33,006 bases of DNA from NCBI GenBank assembly GCA_963577065.1, contig CAUYXJ010000020.1:1-33006 (forward strand), read 5' to 3'. The stretch comes from CAUYXJ01 sp963577065 (lineage in GTDB: Bacteria; Chloroflexota; Dehalococcoidia; Tepidiformales; Tepidiformaceae). The notes under the pieces are model-generated. The model was not told where the DNA came from. It saw nothing but the letters and a program-made list of their open reading frames with translations, and ran no database searches. The translations under genes were made by a program, and so were the position numbers. Positions 21,972 to 30,629 of the stretch are shown here, piece by piece (position 1 is the stretch's first letter; each line of letters starts with the position of its first letter).

Positions 21972-24900
21972 CGGCTGCGGGGGCGGCCGCGGGCCGGCCT
22001 CGCGTGAGCCGCGCCGTTCCCTTGTTCGCCGCCAGCACCTTTTCGATGCTTCGCGCGAGCTCGTCGGTGACGGCGGCTCGCTCCAGATCGAACTCGGTCT
22101 CCTGGCCGTCGGTGTCGTGAATCACGAGGCGCACTTCGTCGCTCCCTGGTCTTGCCCCCAACATGGTGCCGACGCTCTTGAGCAACGCCTCGTCGGTCAT
22201 CACGTCCTCGGTCTCATAGAGGGTAATGATCAGGCGGGCCGATTCTCCGCCGACGGGTGACCGCACCCCGGGGCCTTCCGCTTCGGTTGTGGCCGCGGGC
22301 ACCCGCGGCGCAGGGGCGGCGCTGCTGCCGTTGGTCGCGGCCGCGGGCGGCCGGCCGTTGCGACGGGGAGGGCGGGCGCGACGCGCTTCGACCTGCCACT
22401 GCTCGGGCGTGAAGCCGATCAGCCGCCCCTCCGTTGCGTCCCAGGGAACGGCGCGGCGCGCACTGAGATTGAGACGATCGCCGCGTTCGCGGCACTCGAC
22501 CGAGACGAGCACGATCTGCCCCTCGGCCCATGTCTCCTCGCTCGAGGCCTCGATCACGTCGTTCCAGACGGCAAGCTCGGCTTGGCCGGAAAGGTCCTCG
22601 ATCCCGACCAGGTAGTAGCGGCGGTTATCGCGCGTGTGGCGCGTCGTGACCTGCGTGATCATGCCCGCCACGGTCACGCTCTCGCCGACCAGCTCCAGGG
22701 ACATGTCGGCGAGCGAGTGGGTCGTGTAGGCCGCGAGCTCCTGCGCGGGCTGAAGGAAGGGGTGTTCTGTGAGGTAGACCCCAAGGAGCTCCTTCTCCCA
22801 GCGCAGCATCTCTTCGCGCACCGCGGGCGCCTCGATCAGTTGCAGCGCCGGCATCGGCGTATCCACCTCGCTGCCGAAGAGATCGAACATCGTCGACTGG
22901 CCGCTCTCGCGGAGCTCCCGCTCCCGCTTCGCGAGGTTCACGATGCGCTCGCTGTTCGCCTGGAGCGTGGCCCGGTTCGGTCCGAGGTCGTCGAGCGCCC
23001 CCGCGAGCGCGAGGTGCTCGATCGTGCGGCTCGTGGCTCCGGAAAGGTCGGCGCGCTTGCAGAAGTCCTCGACGTCCTTGTAGCGCTCGCTCTCGGAGCG
23101 CACGCGGATGATGCCCTCGACCGCGGCCGGACCGACGTTCTTGACGTCGCCGAGGCCAAAGCGAATGGCGAGCGCACCGTCCTGGCGGCGCTCCACGCCG
23201 AACTCAGCAGCGCTGCTGTTGATGTTCGGCGCGAGCACTTCGATGCCGAGGCGCGCACACTCGGCCACGGCCGCGGCGATCCGCTCGTAGGGGTCGGGGG
23301 CGCTGCTCGCGAGCTGCAGGACGGCCGTCATGTACTCGACCGAGTGGTTCGTCTTGAGGTAGGCGGTCTGGTAGGCGATGTGTCCGTAGCACCACGCGTG
23401 GGCCTTGTTGAAGGCGTAGCCCGCAAACGGCTCGATGAGCTCGAAGACGGCCTGCGCCTCGCTCTCGCTGTAGCCGTTTGCGATCACTCCGGCGATGAAG
23501 CGTGAGCTCTCCGCGGCCATCACGTCGGCCTTCTTCTTGCCCATCGCTTTGCGCATCACGTCGGCCTCGCCGAGCGTGTAGCCGGCGAACTGCCGGGCGA
23601 TGTGCATGACCTGGTCCTGGTAGACGATCACGCCGTACGTATCCGCGAGAATATCGGCGAGGTCCTCGTGCGGGTGCTGAATCGCGACCTCGCCGTGGCT
23701 CGCGCTGATGTAGGTCGGGATGTGCGCCATCGGGCCGGGGCGGTAGAGCGCCACCATCGCGCAGATCTCGGCGATGCTCTTCGGCTTCAGCTCCTGGACG
23801 TAGCGGCGCATGCCCCCGGACTCGAGCTGGAACACGCCGAACGTCTCGCCCCGGCCCAGCATTTCGAGCGTGGCCGGGTCGGCCTCCGGCAGGGCGAGGA
23901 GGTCGAGCTGCTGCCCTGAGGTCTCGCTCACGAGGTCAACCGCGCGCCCGAGAATCGTGAGGTTCGAGAGGCCCAGGAAGTCGACCTTGAGCAGGCCCAT
24001 CGCCTCGACCTGCTCCATCGCGAACTGGGTGGTGGGCACGGCGAGGTCGCCGCCGCGGCCCGTGCGCTGGAGGGGCACGTACTCCGCGAGCGGTTCGCCC
24101 GAGATGACCACGCCCGCGGCATGCGTACTCGCGTGGCGCGCCACACCCTCGAGTTGGCGCGCCGTATCGAGGAGCTGGCGCACCTTCCCGTCCGTGTCGT
24201 ACGCCTCCTTCATCTCCGCTGACTGCTCGAGGGCGTCGTCGAGGGTGATGTGGAGGGCGTTGGGGACGTAGCGCGCGACCCGGTCGGTATCGGCGTAGGT
24301 CAGGCCGAGGGCGCGGCCGACATCGCGGATCGCCGCTTTCGCGCCGAGCGTGCCGAAGGTGATGATCTGGGCGACCTTGTCCTCGCCGAAGCGCTCGTAG
24401 GCGAAGCGAATCACCTCGTCCCGGCGGTCGTCGGCGAAGTCGAAGTCGACATCGGGCATCTGGCGGCGCTCAACGTTGAGGAAGCGCTCGAAGACGAGGT
24501 CGTTCGCGACCGGATCGATATCCGTCACGCCCAGCGAGTAGAGCGCGAGCGAGGCCGCGGCCGATCCGCGCATGCCCATCGGGATGTGCTCGCCGCGGGC
24601 GAAGTCCGCGATCTCCTTCACCACGAAAAAGTAGTCGGTGAAACCGGTCTCGCTCAGGACGTTGAGCTCGTAGTCGAGCCGCTCCTGCAGAGCCGGGGTC
24701 ACCTCCCCCAGCCGTGCGGTGAGCCCCTCGCGGCAAAGCTGTGCGAGGTAGCCCTCGTTGGTCAGGCCCTCGGGCACGACCGGCGAGGGGAGGAGGGCGC
24801 GGTCGAAGCTCAGCTCGAGGTCGGACTCGTCCGCGAAGCGCTGGGTGTTGGTGATGACCTCAGGCGTCTCGGGAAAGAGGGCCCGCATCTCCTCGTCGCT

Positions 24901-25641
24901 GCGCAGGTGGTAGCCGTCACCATCGATCCGGAAGCGGTCCTCCTGGTCGACCGTCGCGTTCGTGCCGATGCAGAGGAGGACATCGTGGGCGGCCGCCTCC
25001 TCAGGCCTGGTGAAGTGCCCGTCGTTCGTTGCGACGACGGGGATCTCGAGCTCCCGGCCGAGATCGAGGATCTCGGGATTGATGCGACTGAAACGCTCGA
25101 CGCCGTGCTCCTGGACTTCGAGCGCGTAGTGCCCGTCGAAGACTTCGCGGTACCACTTGGCCACGTTGAGCGCGCCCGGGCGGTCCCCCTCCGAGAGGCG
25201 CTCGAAGAACTCGCTCGAGGGACAGCCGCTCAGGGCCGTGAGGCCGGCGCTGTGCGCTTCCAGGAGTTCGCGGTCCATGCGCGGCTTGTAGTAGAAGCCT
25301 TCGAGATTCGCTTTCGTCACGAGCTGGAGCAGGTTGCGATATCCGGTCAGGTCGCGGGCGAGCAGCGTCAGGTGGAAGGGCTGGCCCTCCGAGCGGTCCC
25401 GGCTGTGGCGTGAACCGCTCGCGACGTAGGCCTCGAGCCCGATGATCGGCTTGATCCCGCGCGCCTTCGCCTCGCGGTAGAAATCGAGCGCGCCGTAGAG
25501 GGCGCCGTGATCGGTCATCGCGATCGATTCCATCCCGAGCTCCTGCGCGCGGTCGAGGAGCTTGGGGATGCTCGAGAGGCCGTCGAGCAACGAGTATTCG
25601 GTATGCGTGTGTAAGTGGGTGAACATATCCCGGGGGGCCAT
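21961..25641 (-). CDS. dnaE: DNA polymerase III subunit alpha
   Basis: Replicative polymerase of 1226 residues, close to the usual length. The N-terminal PHP domain starts HLHTHTEYSLLDG (His11, His13) with TDHGALYGALDF; its metal residues look intact, so it may retain proofreading-type activity. The polymerase core has GMRGSAAASLALY and the catalytic MPDVDFDFADDRRDEV near residue 395, with YRPGPMAHIP and FNKAHAWCYGHIAYQTAYLK further on. A helix-hairpin-helix region follows, then an OB fold (VTVAGMITQVTTRHTRDN) near 990-1070 and a C-terminal tail. I kept ATG 25641; ATG 25626 (MFTHLHTHTEYS) is equally plausible. DnaE1-type rather than PolC. Confidence 0.96.
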   Translation of the reverse strand: MAPRDMFTHLHTHTEYSLLDGLSSIPKLLDRAQELGMESIAMTDHGALYGALDFYREAKARGIKPIIGLEAYVASGSRHSRDRSEGQPFHLTLLARDLTGYRNLLQLVTKANLEGFYYKPRMDRELLEAHSAGLTALSGCPSSEFFERLSEGDRPGALNVAKWYREVFDGHYALEVQEHGVERFSRINPEILDLGRELEIPVVATNDGHFTRPEEAAAHDVLLCIGTNATVDQEDRFRIDGDGYHLRSDEEMRALFPETPEVITNTQRFADESDLELSFDRALLPSPVVPEGLTNEGYLAQLCREGLTARLGEVTPALQERLDYELNVLSETGFTDYFFVVKEIADFARGEHIPMGMRGSAAASLALYSLGVTDIDPVANDLVFERFLNVERRQMPDVDFDFADDRRDEVIRFAYERFGEDKVAQIITFGTLGAKAAIRDVGRALGLTYADTDRVARYVPNALHITLDDALEQSAEMKEAYDTDGKVRQLLDTARQLEGVARHASTHAAGVVISGEPLAEYVPLQRTGRGGDLAVPTTQFAMEQVEAMGLLKVDFLGLSNLTILGRAVDLVSETSGQQLDLLALPEADPATLEMLGRGETFGVFQLESGGMRRYVQELKPKSIAEICAMVALYRPGPMAHIPTYISASHGEVAIQHPHEDLADILADTYGVIVYQDQVMHIARQFAGYTLGEADVMRKAMGKKKADVMAAESSRFIAGVIANGYSESEAQAVFELIEPFAGYAFNKAHAWCYGHIAYQTAYLKTNHSVEYMTAVLQLASSAPDPYERIAAAVAECARLGIEVLAPNINSSAAEFGVERRQDGALAIRFGLGDVKNVGPAAVEGIIRVRSESERYKDVEDFCKRADLSGATSRTIEHLALAGALDDLGPNRATLQANSERIVNLAKRERELRESGQSTMFDLFGSEVDTPMPALQLIEAPAVREEMLRWEKELLGVYLTEHPFLQPAQELAAYTTHSLADMSLELVGESVTVAGMITQVTTRHTRDNRRYYLVGIEDLSGQAELAVWNDVIEASSEETWAEGQIVLVSVECRERGDRLNLSARRAVPWDATEGRLIGFTPEQWQVEARRARPPRRNGRPPAAATNGSSAAPAPRVPAATTEAEGPGVRSPVGGESARLIITLYETEDVMTDEALLKSVGTMLGARPGSDEVRLVIHDTDGQETEFDLERAAVTDELARSIEKVLAANKGTARLTRGRPAAAPAAATA

Positions 25642-25837
25642 CCTACCGCAGTCGAGTGGGGCCGCGAAGCCGCGGGATCGACCTACACTCTAGCCCAGCG
25701 CCTGGCCCAAGGAGCCGCTCCTCCGAAAGTATTCATGGAGTGGCCCGATTACGTCGGCGTGAGATCGATCCTGCTGGGTAGCACCGTCATGAGCCGGCGC
25801 TAGCGTTGCGCTGACGGCCATCGTGGCGCCCCCAAAA

Positions 25838-26716
25838 TCAATCGATTGGGGCGTTCTCGATCGCTGCCAGCCGCCCCTCGCCCCCCCAGCCGCCCCCCGG
25901 CCAGCGTGCGCGTACGCTCGCGTAGGTGAGCGCGAAGGCGAAGATCGTCGCCTGCAGGAGGACGACCGTCGCGCCGGAAGAGACGTCGATGAACCAAGAG
26001 ATGTAGACCCCGCCGAAGCCGCTCAGGCCGCCGACGATCACGGCCAGGAAGAACATGCGCGTGAACGAGTCCGTGAGCAGCCTCGCGGTGACCGGCGGAA
26101 TCACCAGCGCCGCGGCGATCAGGGTCACGCCGAGCACCTGCAGCGACGCGATCACCGTAGCGGCGAGGATCAACGAAAACAGCACCTCCACCCAGATGAC
26201 CGGCACGCCGTAGCTGCCTGCCACGTCCGGGTCGAACGTCGTAAAGAGGAATGGCTTCCACCAGAAGAAGAGGATGAGCGCGACGAGCGCGAGGACGCCC
26301 ACGATCACATAGAGGTCGCCGCTCGTGATGCCGAGAATCTCGCCGAAGAGGGCTGCGTCGAAATCCTGCGTGAATCGACCCTGCCGGCTGATGAGCGCGA
26401 CCCCGACCGCGAAGGCGGAGGTGGTGACGATGCCGATCGCGGCGTCGCCGCCGATCTGGCGGCGCCGGGCGGCGCCGTTAATCAGCAGCACGGAGAAGAC
26501 GCCCCAGATCGTCGCGCCCACGTAGAAGCTGATGCCGGAGACGAACGAGACGACCGCCCCGCCAAAGATGCTGTGCGCCAGCCCGTGGCCGATGTAGGCG
26601 AGGCTGCGCAGGACCACATAGATCCCGACGGCGGCACAGAGCACGCCCACCAGGCCGGCCGCGATCAAGCCCCGAACGAAGAACTCGAACTCGAACGGCT
26701 CGGCGAGGCCCCCCAC
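25838..26716 (-). CDS. zinc/manganese-type ABC transporter permease
   Basis: Encodes 292 residues from GTG 26716, two bases after the ATPase stop; the open frame further upstream is shadow of the ATPase gene. It belongs to the ABC-3 (ZnuB/MntB/TroC) family, with about eight membrane helices: GLIAAGLVGVLCAAVGIYVVL, then YIGHGLAHSIFGGAVVSF, GGDAAIGIVTTSAFAVGVALI, LQVLGVTLIAAALVIPPVTARLLT and FFLAVIVGGLSGFGGVYISW. It forms the channel for metal delivered by the lipoprotein at 27620-28615. After the stop there is a GC stem (GCCCC...GGGGGC) without T run that could act as a weak terminator. Confidence 0.92.
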   Translation of the reverse strand: MGGLAEPFEFEFFVRGLIAAGLVGVLCAAVGIYVVLRSLAYIGHGLAHSIFGGAVVSFVSGISFYVGATIWGVFSVLLINGAARRRQIGGDAAIGIVTTSAFAVGVALISRQGRFTQDFDAALFGEILGITSGDLYVIVGVLALVALILFFWWKPFLFTTFDPDVAGSYGVPVIWVEVLFSLILAATVIASLQVLGVTLIAAALVIPPVTARLLTDSFTRMFFLAVIVGGLSGFGGVYISWFIDVSSGATVVLLQATIFAFALTYASVRARWPGGGWGGEGRLAAIENAPID

Positions 26717-26718
26717 CC

Positions 26719-27639
26719 TCAGCCGCCCAGTTGCGGGGAGCCCACCTCCGCCTCGCTCGCAGCCGCAGGCTCGTCCCAGGCGAGCTCGGGCGCGTCGGCG
26801 TCCGCCGGCTCGCCCAGGTGCTCGACCACGTAGATGGCGCGGCCGCGGCGCATCACGAGCATCTCCGCCCCGTAGGTCCGGCGCAGCACCTCCGGCGTGA
26901 GGACCTCTTCGGGCGAGCCGTCGGCCACGATCTCGCCCATGCCCATACAGACCAGCCTCGGCAGGTGCGTCGCGACGGCGTTGAGGTCGTGCGTGGTCAG
27001 CAGGATGGTCGTGCCCGCGCGGTTGAGCTCCCCGAGGAGGTGCATGATCTCGTGCCGCGTCTTGATGTCGACGCCGCTCGTCGGCTCGTCGAGGAGCAAG
27101 AGGTCGGGGTCGCCGATGAGCGCTCGCGCGAGGAAGGTGCGCTGCTGCTGGCCGCCCGAAAGAGCACGAATCTGGCGCTTCGCCAGCTTCCCGATCCCGA
27201 GCCGCTCGAGGAGGTGGGCCACGAGCTCGCGGTCGCGGCGGCGCGGCCACGGCCGCCAACCCATCTCGCGCCAGCGCCCGAGCAGCACGGCCTGCTCGAC
27301 GGTGATGGGGAAGTTCCAATCGACGGTGTCGACCTGGGGGACGTAGCCGAGCCGCAACGTGTCTTCTGCCGGGCGCGCCATCGTTTCGAGCTCGCCACCG
27401 AAGCGGCGCACCTGGCCGGTGATCGTGCGTAGGAGCGTGGTTTTGCCCGAGCCGCTAGGGCCGACGACGCCGACGAACTCGCCCCGGCAGATCTCGAGAT
27501 CGATGCCGCGCAGCGCGACCGCCCGCTCGTAGCCGACGCTGAGACCGCGCATCGCGACGAGGCACTCGCCGGTGGCCGGCTGTGGTGGCGGGCCGTGGCT
27601 CAGCGCGGTGGGCGCGTCTTCAGTTGTTGGCGAACTCAT
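26719..27639 (-). CDS. zinc/manganese-type ABC transporter ATPase
   Basis: Encodes 306 residues from ATG 27639, which lies inside the end of the binding-protein gene (20-base overlap), so translation is probably coupled. Walker A GPSGSGKTT is at residues 60-68, the Q-loop region at GYVPQVDTVDW, the signature is LSGGQQQR, Walker B is LLLLDEPTSG, and the H-loop is LLTTHDLNAV. The VDWNFPITVEQAVLLGR stretch is typical of metal importers of the ZnuC/MntA type. The C-terminal extension after about residue 265 is Ala/Glu-rich. It powers the importer from the cytoplasm. Confidence 0.94.
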   Translation of the reverse strand: MSSPTTEDAPTALSHGPPPQPATGECLVAMRGLSVGYERAVALRGIDLEICRGEFVGVVGPSGSGKTTLLRTITGQVRRFGGELETMARPAEDTLRLGYVPQVDTVDWNFPITVEQAVLLGRWREMGWRPWPRRRDRELVAHLLERLGIGKLAKRQIRALSGGQQQRTFLARALIGDPDLLLLDEPTSGVDIKTRHEIMHLLGELNRAGTTILLTTHDLNAVATHLPRLVCMGMGEIVADGSPEEVLTPEVLRRTYGAEMLVMRRGRAIYVVEHLGEPADADAPELAWDEPAAASEAEVGSPQLGG

Positions 27640-28615
27640 CGAAGGGGACCCAGCTATCGGTCGTGTCGAAGCCGTCGAGGGCGGCGGCATCACCGCCGAG
27701 ACCGCGCACGATAGCACGCACGTCTTCGACCATCATGGCGAGGTAGGTGTTCTCGGGATCGCCCGCTTCGCCGGGGAGATCGTCGTCGCGGAGGGTGTCG
27801 ACCTGCACCGCTCCGGCCTCGTCGGCGATCGTCTTCAGCACCTCCGAGGGGAACACCTCGGAGCCGAAGATCGCGCGCACGCCCAACTCGCGAATCTGCC
27901 CGATCAGGTCCGCCACCTCCCGGGGCGAGGGCTCCGAGAAGTTCGAGGGCTGGATCGCGCCGATGATCGTGAGCCCGTAGCGGGCGCCGAAGTAGGGGAA
28001 CGAATCGTGATAGGTGAGGAGCCGGCGCTGCTCTTCCGGAATCGTCGAGACCGCGGCGTTGACCGCCGCGTCGAGCAGATCGATGCGCGCCCGGAAGGCG
28101 GCGGCATTGGCGGCGTAGTAGGCCGCGCCGCCGGGGTCCAGGCGGCCGAGGGCGTCGCGCACGTGGTCGGCGTAGGCGGCCGCGAGGATGGGGTCGGTCC
28201 AGAGGTGAGGGTTGGGGTCGCCCCCCTCTTCGGGAAACGAGAAGTCGTAGACGTACTCGCCCGTGCTCACGGTCGCTTCGCCGAGGAACACGATCTCGAC
28301 GCCCCTACCTTTGTTCGACTCGGCCAGCTCGAGGGCTGGCAGCTCCAGGTTGAGGCCGTTGATGACGATGAGATCGGCTTCGGCGATATGGCGCGCAGCG
28401 GAGGGGGGCGGTTCGAAGGTGTGCGAGTTCGTCCCTTCGGGCACCAGGCTGCGGACGGTCACACGGTCGCCGCCCACGTTCTCGATGATGTTCCGGATGG
28501 GAGAGACCGTGGTGACGACGGCAATCGTGGCCCCATCGCTGCTGCCACTGCCGTTGCCGCATGCGAGCACGGTGAGCGAGAGGGCCAACGTCGGAAGCGA
28601 CAGTTTCGTGTTCAT
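27620..28615 (-). CDS. metal-binding lipoprotein of ABC importer, zinc type
   Basis: Encodes 331 residues. The lipobox is TVLAC (Cys19). The cluster A-I (ZnuA/PsaA) fold shows metal ligands His65 (NSHTFEP), His137 (NPHLWTDP), His203 (TYHDSFPYFG) and a late Asp in TLRDDDL. Three His at these positions favour zinc, since manganese binders usually have Glu at the third. The His-rich loop common in ZnuA is replaced by a short acidic segment (FPEEGGD). It heads a three-gene operon with ATPase and permease. A 16-base near-palindrome lies 42 bases upstream. Confidence 0.92.
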   Translation of the reverse strand: MNTKLSLPTLALSLTVLACGNGSGSSDGATIAVVTTVSPIRNIIENVGGDRVTVRSLVPEGTNSHTFEPPPSAARHIAEADLIVINGLNLELPALELAESNKGRGVEIVFLGEATVSTGEYVYDFSFPEEGGDPNPHLWTDPILAAAYADHVRDALGRLDPGGAAYYAANAAAFRARIDLLDAAVNAAVSTIPEEQRRLLTYHDSFPYFGARYGLTIIGAIQPSNFSEPSPREVADLIGQIRELGVRAIFGSEVFPSEVLKTIADEAGAVQVDTLRDDDLPGEAGDPENTYLAMMVEDVRAIVRGLGGDAAALDGFDTTDSWVPFDEFANN

Positions 28616-28656
28616 GGGTGTAGCGCCGGTGCCGCCCGACGGTACGTCGTCCCCCG

Positions 28657-28672
28657 GTCAGTTGCAATTGAC
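28657..28672. promoter_or_regulatory. candidate metalloregulator operator
   Basis: GTCAGTTGCAATTGAC pairs at seven of eight positions about its centre and lies 42 bases upstream of the metal-importer operon. Such operons are normally repressed by Zur (Fur family) or MntR (DtxR family). The sequence does not match the consensus I know for either, so the binding protein is unknown. No regulator gene is nearby. Confidence 0.45.
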
Positions 28673-28757
28673 TGCAGGTACTGCGCACTGCATCTGCGAC
28701 CCGTTGCGAGAGGAGCGCCGCTGATGGTTCGTAGAACTTGCGGGGCGGGGAGTTGCG

Positions 28758-29033
28758 CTAGCGCCGGCGCGGGGGCTTGACGCCGCGCCAAAGCCACGGC
28801 GGCGCGGGGGCCCCTCGCTCCAGCGAATCGATGCGGGCCTGCAGCCGCGAGACTTCGTCCCGGAGGAAGTCTCGTTCGGAGTGCAGGTCGTCGATGTGCT
28901 CGCGAAACGCGGCGACGAGGAGATCGACTTCGGTGTAGCGCGCAGTTGCGTCCGCTCGCAGGGCCTCGATCTCTCCGGAAACGCGCTCGCGTACATCCTT
29001 GGGAAGGGCGATCAGGTGCCGGTTGCGGGGCAT
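28758..29033 (-). CDS. short coiled-coil protein
   Basis: Encodes 91 residues. After MPRNRHLIALPKDVRERV there is one long predicted coiled coil (about residues 15-70: EIEALRADATARYTEVDLLV, FREHIDDLHSERDFLRDEV, RLQARIDSLE), then a Pro/Trp/Arg-rich end. It starts four bases after the stop of the gene at 29038-29670, so the two are probably translated together. No function can be named; a structural or cell-division-associated role is only a guess. Confidence 0.6.
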   Translation of the reverse strand: MPRNRHLIALPKDVRERVSGEIEALRADATARYTEVDLLVAAFREHIDDLHSERDFLRDEVSRLQARIDSLERGAPAPPWLWRGVKPPRRR

Positions 29034-29037
29034 GCGC

Positions 29038-29670
29038 TCAGGCGTCGCCGCTCTCGGCGCCGCCGTCCTCGGCCTCGGGAAGCTGGCGTACCTGCTCCCC
29101 AGGCGGCAGCGCTTCCCAGTGGCGGGCTGTGCGCAGGTCTTCGAGGTTGGCGTGGAGCGCGCCGATCACCTGGTCGAGCGTGGTCAGGCGTCCGCGTTCT
29201 TCGGCCCGCGTGCGCTCGGACTCCTCGAGCCGCAGGCGCATCGCCTGGAGCTCGACGGTGAGCGCGCTCAGCCGTGTTTCGAGACGCGCCTCGGTCTCGG
29301 CGGCCGCTACGAGAGAGTTGACGAGGACCGCGGGGTTGAGGGTCGCGGCCACCGCCGGGCTCTCGGCCACCACCGCGGGGCTCACCCGGACGAGGTCGCC
29401 CTGGTCCGAGCCGAGTTCGTCGAGCGCCTCCGAGAGCTCGTCGATCTGGCTGCGCACCTGTCGGAGCATCCGCTCCGCGCGGCTATCGGAGGAGGAGGCC
29501 TGGCTCTTGAGGGGTAGGTGGAGCGCGCCGCGCCCAGCCAGGGCCATCGGCGCTGCGCCGTTCGGTTCCGCTTCGGCTTCGCCCGGCCACTCGGTGGGCC
29601 AGGCCGGGGCCGGCTCTGTCGCGTCGGACACAGCAGGGTCCGAGTCTTTGCGGCGTACGTGAATTCGCAT
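29038..29670 (-). CDS. coiled-coil protein of unknown function
   Basis: Encodes 210 residues from ATG 29670 (MRIHVRRKDSDPAV); a longer frame back to 29805 is Pro-rich and unconvincing. The N-terminal 60 residues are Ala/Pro/Glu-rich. Two coiled-coil segments follow at about 70-100 (AERMLRQVRSQIDELSEALD) and 130-190 (EARLETRLSALTVELQAMRL, EESERTRAEERGRLTTLDQV). No membrane segment or enzyme motif. It pairs with the smaller coiled-coil gene downstream, suggesting a hetero-oligomer. Confidence 0.6.
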   Translation of the reverse strand: MRIHVRRKDSDPAVSDATEPAPAWPTEWPGEAEAEPNGAAPMALAGRGALHLPLKSQASSSDSRAERMLRQVRSQIDELSEALDELGSDQGDLVRVSPAVVAESPAVAATLNPAVLVNSLVAAAETEARLETRLSALTVELQAMRLRLEESERTRAEERGRLTTLDQVIGALHANLEDLRTARHWEALPPGEQVRQLPEAEDGGAESGDA

Positions 29671-29804
29671 AGGTGGGATTTCGTCCGGAACCGATAGTAC
29701 CGCGATGTGCTGGGGCGCCGGAAGGGGAGGCGCCGGGGAATCGGGGGCGAGAGGGAGGATGTTGGGGAACACCCTCGGGAAGGTCTCTGGCCTCCGCAGA
29801 CCCA

Positions 29805-29930
29805 CAGTGAAGCTTGAGGATTGATAATATCAACTATGTTCAGATGATTATGGATATTGGTATTGATTAAATCGATATACCGTAGTCGATTATATCTCCT
29901 CAGAAAGGAACAAAACAATGTTTCGAGACG
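29805..29930. promoter_or_regulatory. AT-rich divergent promoter region with palindrome
   Basis: This is the only strongly AT-rich stretch of the window, between divergent genes starting at 29670 and 30019. It contains a perfect inverted repeat TTGATA-A-TATCAA (29821-29833) and a smaller GATT-A-AATC. Several TTGATT/TATAT-like hexamers are present, but none forms a clearly spaced sigma-70 pair. It probably holds both promoters and a regulator site. Confidence 0.5.
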
Positions 29931-30018
29931 ACCGTCGCCAGCCTGGTGCGGGGGAAGAACCAGATTCCCGCCTGCGGTCCCGCCGTTACCTCCGGCTGGT
30001 ACCACCCCCGGCCGCCTA

Positions 30019-30399
30019 ATGGCGCGACTCGTCGGCTCCTGCCCGAGCTGCGAACACGCCCTCGCAGTGCGCCGCCTGGCCTGCCCCTCCTGCGGTGTCA
30101 CCGTCGAGGGCGACTTCGAGCTGGGCCCGCTCGCGAAGCTCAACCGTGAGCAGCTCGGGTTCGTCGAGGTGTTCCTTCGCGCGCGGGGCAAGATCAAGGA
30201 TGTCGAGGGCGAGCTCGGCATCTCCTATCCGACCGTGGTAAGCCGGCTCGACGATGTTCTCGTCGCGCTCGGCTTCGCCGGAGGCGAGGACCCGCGCCGG
30301 CGGGAACGCCGCCAGCAGGTCCTTGACGATCTCTCCGGGGGCCGCCTTTCAGCGACGGCGGCTGCGGAGAAACTTCGTGAACTTGGAGAAGTGGAATGA
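30019..30399 (+). CDS. DUF2089 protein with zinc ribbon and helix-turn-helix
   Basis: Encodes 126 residues from ATG 30019; the open frame upstream to 29857 crosses the AT-rich promoter region. A zinc ribbon uses Cys8, Cys11, Cys22 and Cys25 (CPSC...CPSC). The segment FELGPLAKLNREQLGFVEVF follows, then IKDVEGELGISYPTVVSRLDDVL, a helix-turn-helix-like motif of sigma/HTH type. This is the DUF2089 layout. The C-terminal part is helical. It overlaps the next gene by ATGA. Probably a DNA-binding regulator of its own operon. Confidence 0.88.
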   Translation: MARLVGSCPSCEHALAVRRLACPSCGVTVEGDFELGPLAKLNREQLGFVEVFLRARGKIKDVEGELGISYPTVVSRLDDVLVALGFAGGEDPRRRERRQQVLDDLSGGRLSATAAAEKLRELGEVE

Positions 30400-30629
30400 C
30401 CAACTGGAACGAGGCCAAAGAGCAGACGCGCAACGAAGAGGCCCGCATCCGCGAGGCTGCCGAAGACCTGCGCGACGATGCGCTGGAGACGGCGGCGGTC
30501 CTTCGCCGAGAAGTCGTTGGTTTGGAAGCGCGTATCCGTGAGGGGGTAAAGGACCTCGTCGCCGACATCCGCGCGAGTGCGGTCGAGCGCCGTCACTCCC
30601 TCGAAGAGGCCCGCCGGCGCGATGGCTGA
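30396..30629 (+). CDS. short amphipathic coiled-coil protein
   Basis: Encodes 77 residues, almost entirely charged helix (MTNWNEAKEQTRNEEARIRE, LRREVVGLEARIREGVKDLV). It overlaps both neighbours (ATGA with the DUF2089 gene, 8 bases with the next), so the three genes form a tightly coupled operon. It resembles the N-terminal helical part of the downstream protein, suggesting the two interact or arose by duplication. Confidence 0.65.
   Translation: MTNWNEAKEQTRNEEARIREAAEDLRDDALETAAVLRREVVGLEARIREGVKDLVADIRASAVERRHSLEEARRRDG

Noticed and set aside
25615..25803. 62-codon plus-strand frame upstream of dnaE
   Set aside because: No ribosome site or protein-like pattern; it overlaps the dnaE start region and is probably chance.
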